The position numbers were made by a program, and so were the translations under genes. This document shows, piece by piece, positions 58,789-64,000 of a DNA stretch of 64,000 bases; positions within the stretch are counted from its first letter, which is position 1; each line of letters begins with the position of its first letter. This DNA comes from Myxococcales bacterium (GTDB taxonomy: Bacteria > Myxococcota > Bradymonadia > UBA7976 > UBA1532). Where the stretch lies: positions 12,206 through 76,205 of the forward strand of contig JACKDM010000020.1 of the NCBI GenBank assembly GCA_020633515.1, written 5' to 3'. The notes under the pieces were generated by a model. The model was not told where the DNA came from. It ran no database searches and saw only the letters and a program-made list of their open reading frames with translations.

Positions 58789-59388
58789 ATGCGCGCCGCC
58801 CTGTTCACCCTCGCGACCCTCGCGGCCACCCCGGCGGCGGCGATCCCCTTCGAGATCGGCCCCCTCATCGGCGGCGGCGGCTACCTCGACGCCGGCCTCG
58901 CCTACACCCCCGGCGTCTCCGTCGGCGCCGCCATGGGCATCCGCCCGCTCCCCTGGCTGCGCGTCGAAGGCAACGTGCTCCTCAACCCGCTCGGCGTCGA
59001 ATCGGACCCGCTCTTCCAGATCGACGACCCCGAGGCGCTGCTCGCGACCTACGCCCTCCACCTCGCCGCCCGCGCCCTCACCCTCGGCCCCGTCGAGCTC
59101 CTCGTCGGCCCCCACCTCGGCGGCTTCTCCCACACCATCGGCGGCGACGACGGCTTCTCCACCGTCACCCGCCGCGTCTCCGGCCTCACCTGGGGCGGTG
59201 TCATCGACGGCTGGTGGCACCTCACCCCGATGATCGCCGCCACCCTCCGCGCGCAATACAGCCGGATGCACCTCACCGAGATCTGCCTCGACAACGATGG
59301 CTTCGAACGCTGCCGCGACGCGCTCCCCGACGAGCAGCAGGCCACCGCCCACCTCGCCGTCCTCGCCGGGCTCTGGTTCACCTTCTGA
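58789..59388 (+). CDS. Outer-membrane beta-barrel-like protein
   Basis: A 199-residue exported protein: signal MRAALFTLATLAATPAAA, then alternating amphipathic strands (GGYLDAGLAYTPGVSVGAAM, VELLVGPHLGGFSHTIGG, ATLRAQYSRMHLTEICL) ending in the C-terminal aromatic LWFTF, the usual signal for BamA insertion. It fits a small 8-strand barrel of the OmpA/OmpW size. GGAGGAGC precedes the ATG. The two cysteines in ICLDNDGFERC could pair in a loop. Confidence 0.75.
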   Translation: MRAALFTLATLAATPAAAIPFEIGPLIGGGGYLDAGLAYTPGVSVGAAMGIRPLPWLRVEGNVLLNPLGVESDPLFQIDDPEALLATYALHLAARALTLGPVELLVGPHLGGFSHTIGGDDGFSTVTRRVSGLTWGGVIDGWWHLTPMIAATLRAQYSRMHLTEICLDNDGFERCRDALPDEQQATAHLAVLAGLWFTF

Positions 59389-59403
59389 GGCGATGGCACC
59401 GGC

Positions 59404-60276
59404 TCAGGGCGTCTGCCCCCGCAGCACCGAGTTGCCCTCGTGCAGCCGGCTGCGATCGATCGTGCGATCGCGATCGAAGTCATCGAACCCGATCTGCCCC
59501 GACTGCGCGAAGAAGCCGATGGGATTGCGCCACACCACCCGCTCGATCTCGTCCTCGTCCATGCCGGCCTTGCGCATCTGCTGCACGGTCTTCGGCACCA
59601 GCAAGGGATCGGAGACGCCCCAGTCGGCGGCGCTGTTGATGATCATGCGCTCGGTCCCGAAGCGCCGGAAGATCTCGACCATGCGCTCGGGGCTCATCTT
59701 GGTGTTGGGATAGATCGAGAAGCCGGCGTAGTAGCCGGTCTCCTTGACCATCGGGATGGTCATCTCGGTGTTGTGATCGACGAGCACCATCGACGGCTCG
59801 ATCCCCGACTCGCGCACCACGTCGAGGGTGCGCTTGACCCCACCGGTCTTGTCACGGTGCGGGGTGTGGATGAGGATCGGCTTCTTCGCCGCGATCGCGA
59901 TCTCGATCTGCGCCTGGAAGATCCGCTCCTCGGTGGGGGTCATGTCATCGTAGCCGATCTCACCCACCGCGATGACACCGTCGCGGTGAACGTACTCCCG
60001 CACCAGCTCGACGACCTCGTCGTTGAAGCGGGTGTCATTGGCTTCCTTGGGGTTGAGACCCATCGTGCAGTAATGGCGGATGCCGAACATCGCCGCCCGA
60101 TGCCGCTCCCAGCCGAGGAGCGTGTCGAAGTAGTCCTTGAACGTCGCCGCGTGGGTCCGCGGCTGCCCCAGCCAGAACGCCGGCTCGCAGACGCCCTCGA
60201 TCCCGGCGAGCGCCATGCGCTCGTAGTCGTCGGTCGTGCGAGAGTAGCAGTGGATGTGGGGCTCGAAGATACGCAT
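59404..60276 (-). CDS. TatD-family metal-dependent hydrolase (EboB-like)
   Basis: A 290-residue TIM-barrel hydrolase. Metal ligands: HIH at about 7-9 (RIFEPHIHCYS), Glu in VGEIGYDD, LIHTPHRDK, VLVDHNTEM and the Asp in NSAADWG. Sequence layout (WLGQPRTHAATFKDYFDTL, GIRHYCTMGLNPKEAN, IERVVWRNPIGFFAQSG) matches the EboB-type TatD group of myxobacteria and cyanobacteria, from memory of that family, not a search. The other ebo genes (UbiA-like, sugar epimerase) are not next to it. AGGAGC precedes the ATG. Likely cytoplasmic. Confidence 0.82.
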   Translation of the reverse strand: MRIFEPHIHCYSRTTDDYERMALAGIEGVCEPAFWLGQPRTHAATFKDYFDTLLGWERHRAAMFGIRHYCTMGLNPKEANDTRFNDEVVELVREYVHRDGVIAVGEIGYDDMTPTEERIFQAQIEIAIAAKKPILIHTPHRDKTGGVKRTLDVVRESGIEPSMVLVDHNTEMTIPMVKETGYYAGFSIYPNTKMSPERMVEIFRRFGTERMIINSAADWGVSDPLLVPKTVQQMRKAGMDEDEIERVVWRNPIGFFAQSGQIGFDDFDRDRTIDRSRLHEGNSVLRGQTP

Positions 60277-60372
60277 CGGGGCTCCTTGGGCAGCGGGTCG
60301 CCAGAGGATACGCGTGACTCTACCGAAGCACCACCCCGCCGAAGCGTCACGCCGCTCGCGGGTCGGGGCGCG

Positions 60373-63300
60373 TCAGGGCGGGCCACCGGGCTCGACCACC
60401 ACGTTCGGGCAGACGTCGATCAACCCCGCCGGCGCCGGTGAGATCGCCGCCGCGGCGAGGTTGCCCACCAGCCGCACCACCGTCGGATGCGCCGGCGCGT
60501 CGGCGTAGTCGAACAGCGCGAACAGCAGGTTGCCCCCGCAGCGCTTGCCGCGCAGCACCGCGTCGTACCACGCCGCCGGCCACGTCACGCCGTCGCCCGC
60601 ATAGCGCGCGAGCGACACCATCTTCAGCGCCACCCCCGCCGCCAGCGCCCGGAACGCGGTGAAGCGCTCACCGCCCTCGCCGAGGCTGAACGTCGGCGCG
60701 AGCCCCCGCATCACCGGATCGGCCGCCACGAGCACCTCGATCGGGGTGTCGACCCCGCGCACCTGCCCGAAGCCCACCCGCGCGTCGAGCCAGCCGAGCA
60801 GCGCGTCGCGCGGCGCGCCCTGGCTGTTGACGAAGTTGCCGTCGATCGTGAAGCCGAGCACCGCCGTGCCCTCGAGCTCGGTCACCACGCTCCCGCCCGC
60901 CCGGCTGTACGCCTCGATCAGCGCCCGCACCTCGGCCGACATCTGCGGCCACGCGAAGCTGTAGCGCCCGATGAACACCGCCGGCAGCCGCGCCGGCACG
61001 AGGAGCTGCCGCAGCCGCGCCGGCTCGAAGCCGAGCACCACCGGCTCGAAGCCCGCCTGCCGCAGCGGTGCTGCGAGCGCATCGACCCCCATCAGCCCGA
61101 TCGCCCCGAGCGGCGCGCTCACCGCCTCGCGCGCGAAGACCAGCCACTGCCCGCGGTTCTTGACCCCGCCGCAGTTGCCCACCCCCGAGGCCGCGCCCCA
61201 CTCGGTGCCATCCCCCTCGCCGCCGCCGAGGCCGACGTCGTCGAAGTCGACGAAGAAGTCCCCCGGCGCCGCGCACGCCGGCTCCCCGACGAGCGCCCCG
61301 CCGCGGTGCGGCTGCCCCGCCGAGCGCGCCTCGCCCGAGCGCAGATCCTGCCGCGCGTACGCCGCCTCACCCCCGCCCCGCGTCGCGAAGCACGCCGCCG
61401 CCTCGTCGCCCGCGATCACCGCCCGGTACCAGGGCGTGCCATAGAAGGCGAGGTCGACGTCGTACCCCGCCGCGTCGGCCATCGTGCGGCACGCGAAGCG
61501 CAGGTCGAACGCCGCGTCCGGCAGGTGCGACAGCCCCGCCCACACCCCCGGCGCCGCCACCCGCGGATCGGTCCGCATCAACCCCGCGTGCCACGCCGCC
61601 TCCCCGTCGCTCGGCGCCGCCGCCGTCGACGTCACCAGCGTCCACCCGCCGCCGTCGGTCTGCTGATCGCACCACACCAGCGCCCCCGCCCGATCGACCG
61701 GCGAGATGCGATAGACCCCGCTCTGGAGCTGCCCCTGGCGCAGCGCGTCGAGGCAGCTCCGATAGCGCGGCCCGCAGCCGGCGAACGCCACGCCCTCGCC
61801 GTCCTCCTCGTCGACGACCCCGTCGCAGTCGTTGTCGAGGTCGTCGCAGCGCTCCGCCTCCGGCGCGCCGAGCGCCGCCTCGCAGGCGCCCTCGCCGTCG
61901 CCCCCGCAGACCCGCACCCCCTCGCGGGCGCAGATCCCGAGCCCGGCCAGACACCGCTCGCCGAGCGCGAAGTCTTCGTCGACCCGGCCATCGCAGTCAT
62001 CGTCGCGCCGATCACACCGCTCGGGCTGCGCCGGCAGCGGCACCGCCGAGCACACCGCCTCGTCGTCGCGGCACACCGTCACGCCCGCCTGCCGGCAGAT
62101 CCCATCCCCCTCGAAGCAGCGCCGCCCGAGCGCGAAGTCTTCGTCGATCCTGCCATCGCAGTCATCGTCGACGGCATTGCACCGCTCGTCATCCGGCGCG
62201 CCCGGCACCGCCGCGCAGCGCGCCTCCCCCGCGTCGTCGCACACCACCCGGCCCCGCGCCTCGCACGCCCCGCCCCCCACCGCGCACGCCTCACCCACGT
62301 CGAAGCCATCATCGACAATGCCATCGCAGTCATCGTCGATCCCATTGCAGACCTCGACCCCCGGCGCGCCCGGCACCGCCGGACAGACCGCGACCCCGCC
62401 CTCTCCGCAGACCCGCACCCCGTCGACCGCGCACGCGCCGAGCCCCTCGGTGCAGCGCTCGCCGAGCCCGGTGCCCTCGTCGAGCCGGCCGTCGCAGTCG
62501 TCGTCGAGCCCGTTGCACCGCTCGCCCCGCGCCGCGCCCGCGACCGCGTCGCAGACCGCGCGACCGCCCGCGCACACGAAGACCCCCGCCGCCGCGCACT
62601 GCCCCACCCCGACCGCGCACGCCGCGCCGACCGGGAAGTCCTCGTCGACCCGCCCGTCGCAGTCCTCGTCGCGCGCGTCGCAGGTCTCGGCGCCCGCCGC
62701 GCCCGCCACCGCGCTGCACGCCACCCCGCCGTCGTCGCAGACCCGCCGCCCGACCCGCGCGCAGACCCCCACGCCCACCTCACACACCTCGCCGAGCCCG
62801 AACCCCTCGTCGACGATGCCATCGCAGTCTTCGTCCACCCCATCGCAGCGCTCGTCCCGCGGCGCGTTCGAAAGGCACGGCTCGTGGTCGCACACCGCCG
62901 GGAAGCCTTCGTCGACCATGCCATCGCAGTCATCGTCGGCGCCGTTGCAGGTCTCGGCCACCGGCGCCGCCGCCTGCACCGTACACCGCGCGCCGCCCGC
63001 CGCGTCGCAGACCCGCACCCCCACCCGCCGACACGCGCCGACGCCCTCGCCGCACGCATCGCCAACCCCGAAGCCCTCGTCGATCGCGCCATCGCAGTCT
63101 TCGTCGGTCCCCTCGCAGCGCTCCTCGCCCGGCGGACCCGGCACCGCCCCGCAGCGCCGCTCGCCCGCCGCGTCGCACACCGTGCGCCCCGCCACCCGGC
63201 ACGCGCCGAGCCCCGCCGCGCACGGCTCCCCGCCGCCGACGCCCTCGTCGACCCGGCCGTCGCAGTCGTCGTCGACCCCGTCGCAGCGCTCCGCGCCCGG

Positions 63301-64000
63301 CTCGCCCGCCGCGCCGAGGCAGGCCGCGATCCCTTCGTCGCAGCCGCGCACCCCCTCCGCCGCGCACGCCCCGATCCCGATGACACAGTCGGCGCCGAGC
63401 TCGCCGAAGTCTTCGTCGGTCATGCCATCGCAGTCATCGTCGAAGCCATTGCACCGCTCATCGGTCGGCGCCCCGGCCTCCCCCGCGCAGTAGGCGCCGC
63501 CCTCACGGCAGATCAAGACGCCATCGGCCGCGCACGCGCCCCATCCCACCAGACACGGCCCGCCGGCGCCCTCGACGAGCGTCTCGTCGATCGTGCCATC
63601 GCAGTCATCGTCGATGCCATTGCACGCCTCGCTGTCGGGCCGCCCCGCCGTCGCGTCGCACTGCACGTCGAGCCCGGCGCAGACCGTCACGCCCTCGGCC
63701 GCGCACCCGCCGACGCCCACCACGCAGACCTGCCCGACCACGTAGCCCTCGTCGACGAGCCCGTCGCAGTCCTCGTCGCCCCCGCCGCACAGCTCGAGCG
63801 GCGGCGAACACGCCGACCACTCGCCCGCCTCGCACGTCTCGAAGCTGCCCGGGCACCGCCCGGTACACGGCCGGGTCGCGCCCGCCACGCAGCGCCGCGG
63901 CCCGTCGGTGCCCGCGTCGTACCCCCCGGCGTCGCCATCGGGCACCTCGCCGTCCAGCCGGATCGTGCCCCCGCCCTCGCCGCCCATGCCGCCCGCGCCG
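60373..64000 (-). CDS. Large secreted DCDG-repeat protein with fibrinogen-like and GATase-like C-terminus (5' end outside)
   Basis: At least 1208 residues; the frame is open to the window end, so the signal peptide is missing. Residues ~65-725 (counting from the ATG at 63987) hold 13 Cys-rich repeats of the MopE-like CNGxDDDCDGxxDE type (e.g. CNGIDDDCDGTIDE, CNGFDDDCDGMTDED), each about 45-60 residues and mostly including GACxxxGVxVC segments; this module is thought to bind metal ions. Residues ~730-960 contain a fibrinogen-C-like region (LVWCDQQTDGGGWTLVTS, FFVDFDDVGLGG). The last ~240 form an alpha/beta ThuA/GATase-like region (AVFIGRYSFAWPQMSAEVR, SVVTELEGTAVLGF). Surface adhesion or calcium-dependent role is inferred. 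Confidence 0.85.
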   Translation of the reverse strand, partial: GAGGMGGEGGGTIRLDGEVPDGDAGGYDAGTDGPRRCVAGATRPCTGRCPGSFETCEAGEWSACSPPLELCGGGDEDCDGLVDEGYVVGQVCVVGVGGCAAEGVTVCAGLDVQCDATAGRPDSEACNGIDDDCDGTIDETLVEGAGGPCLVGWGACAADGVLICREGGAYCAGEAGAPTDERCNGFDDDCDGMTDEDFGELGADCVIGIGACAAEGVRGCDEGIAACLGAAGEPGAERCDGVDDDCDGRVDEGVGGGEPCAAGLGACRVAGRTVCDAAGERRCGAVPGPPGEERCEGTDEDCDGAIDEGFGVGDACGEGVGACRRVGVRVCDAAGGARCTVQAAAPVAETCNGADDDCDGMVDEGFPAVCDHEPCLSNAPRDERCDGVDEDCDGIVDEGFGLGEVCEVGVGVCARVGRRVCDDGGVACSAVAGAAGAETCDARDEDCDGRVDEDFPVGAACAVGVGQCAAAGVFVCAGGRAVCDAVAGAARGERCNGLDDDCDGRLDEGTGLGERCTEGLGACAVDGVRVCGEGGVAVCPAVPGAPGVEVCNGIDDDCDGIVDDGFDVGEACAVGGGACEARGRVVCDDAGEARCAAVPGAPDDERCNAVDDDCDGRIDEDFALGRRCFEGDGICRQAGVTVCRDDEAVCSAVPLPAQPERCDRRDDDCDGRVDEDFALGERCLAGLGICAREGVRVCGGDGEGACEAALGAPEAERCDDLDNDCDGVVDEEDGEGVAFAGCGPRYRSCLDALRQGQLQSGVYRISPVDRAGALVWCDQQTDGGGWTLVTSTAAAPSDGEAAWHAGLMRTDPRVAAPGVWAGLSHLPDAAFDLRFACRTMADAAGYDVDLAFYGTPWYRAVIAGDEAAACFATRGGGEAAYARQDLRSGEARSAGQPHRGGALVGEPACAAPGDFFVDFDDVGLGGGEGDGTEWGAASGVGNCGGVKNRGQWLVFAREAVSAPLGAIGLMGVDALAAPLRQAGFEPVVLGFEPARLRQLLVPARLPAVFIGRYSFAWPQMSAEVRALIEAYSRAGGSVVTELEGTAVLGFTIDGNFVNSQGAPRDALLGWLDARVGFGQVRGVDTPIEVLVAADPVMRGLAPTFSLGEGGERFTAFRALAAGVALKMVSLARYAGDGVTWPAAWYDAVLRGKRCGGNLLFALFDYADAPAHPTVVRLVGNLAAAAISPAPAGLIDVCPNVVVEPGGPP

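Overview
The window is very GC-rich and densely coded. It looks like a chromosomal segment of a Myxococcota (myxobacterium-like) genome. Pointers are the many predicted lipoproteins, a TonB-dependent receptor with a regulatory-domain N-terminus, a Ser/Thr kinase fused to an AAA/TPR signalling ATPase, a long secreted protein built from CNGxDDDCDGxxDE repeats (MopE-like), a surface cytochrome with a beta-propeller, and HEAT and HD-GYP-like scaffold genes. This placement comes from gene content and composition only. I see no tRNA, rRNA, CRISPR array, prophage or secondary-metabolite cluster.

Layout. 0-5.4 kb: a lipoprotein/TonB-receptor pair (minus strand, receptor cut by the window start), a MmcQ/YjbR protein, three tandem AIM24 paralogues and a membrane-anchored M48 protease. 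5.4-9.9 kb: a thioredoxin-like lipoprotein facing a four-gene envelope operon (LPP20 lipoprotein, unknown lipoprotein, second LPP20-like protein, TlpA-like redoxin). 9.8-14.5 kb: HupE/UreJ-like membrane protein, UspA, then two minus-strand genes riddled with frameshifts downstream of an M48 protease. 14.7-19.6 kb: recQ, an M50-like membrane protease overlapping an aldehyde dehydrogenase, a 19-bp tandem repeat array and a small lipoprotein. 19.8-25.6 kb: a degenerate metallophosphoesterase-like gene coupled to a coiled-coil gene that is split by about 2.6 kb of anomalous, lower-GC, partly duplicated DNA. 25.6-35.1 kb: aspS, a secreted lipoprotein, an Rpn-type nuclease, katE, a TPR/AAA-like regulator with an internal minisatellite, and a truncated lipoprotein.

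35.2-41.2 kb: SEC-C protein, PPOX flavoprotein, a two-gene membrane system (TolB-like beta-propeller plus multi-TM protein with HELQH) and a GST. 41.4-49.7 kb (all minus): HEAT scaffold, degenerate HD-GYP-like protein and YqgE in one operon, then a lipoprotein and a membrane sulfatase-superfamily protein. 49.8-54.7 kb: the kinase-AAA-TPR gene, VOC protein and MAPEG protein. 54.7-60.3 kb: LysR regulator, surface cytochrome c peroxidase/beta-propeller lipoprotein, a 72-aa protein, a beta-barrel protein and a TatD-type hydrolase. 60.4-64.0 kb: the 13-repeat DCDG protein, which runs off the window end.

Two cautions. First, at least six otherwise sensible genes carry frameshifts, mostly inside runs of C or G in Pro/Ala-rich stretches, so uncorrected sequencing error is a serious alternative to real decay. 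Second, the 22.3-24.9 kb block behaves like neither neighbour and could be an insertion with a partial duplication or a mis-assembly. The most interesting functional leads are the HELQH membrane/propeller pair, the HEAT/HD-GYP-like/YqgE operon with a thrice-repeated short motif, and several precise hairpins in intergenic regions (upstream of the VOC and MAPEG genes and after the cytochrome gene).
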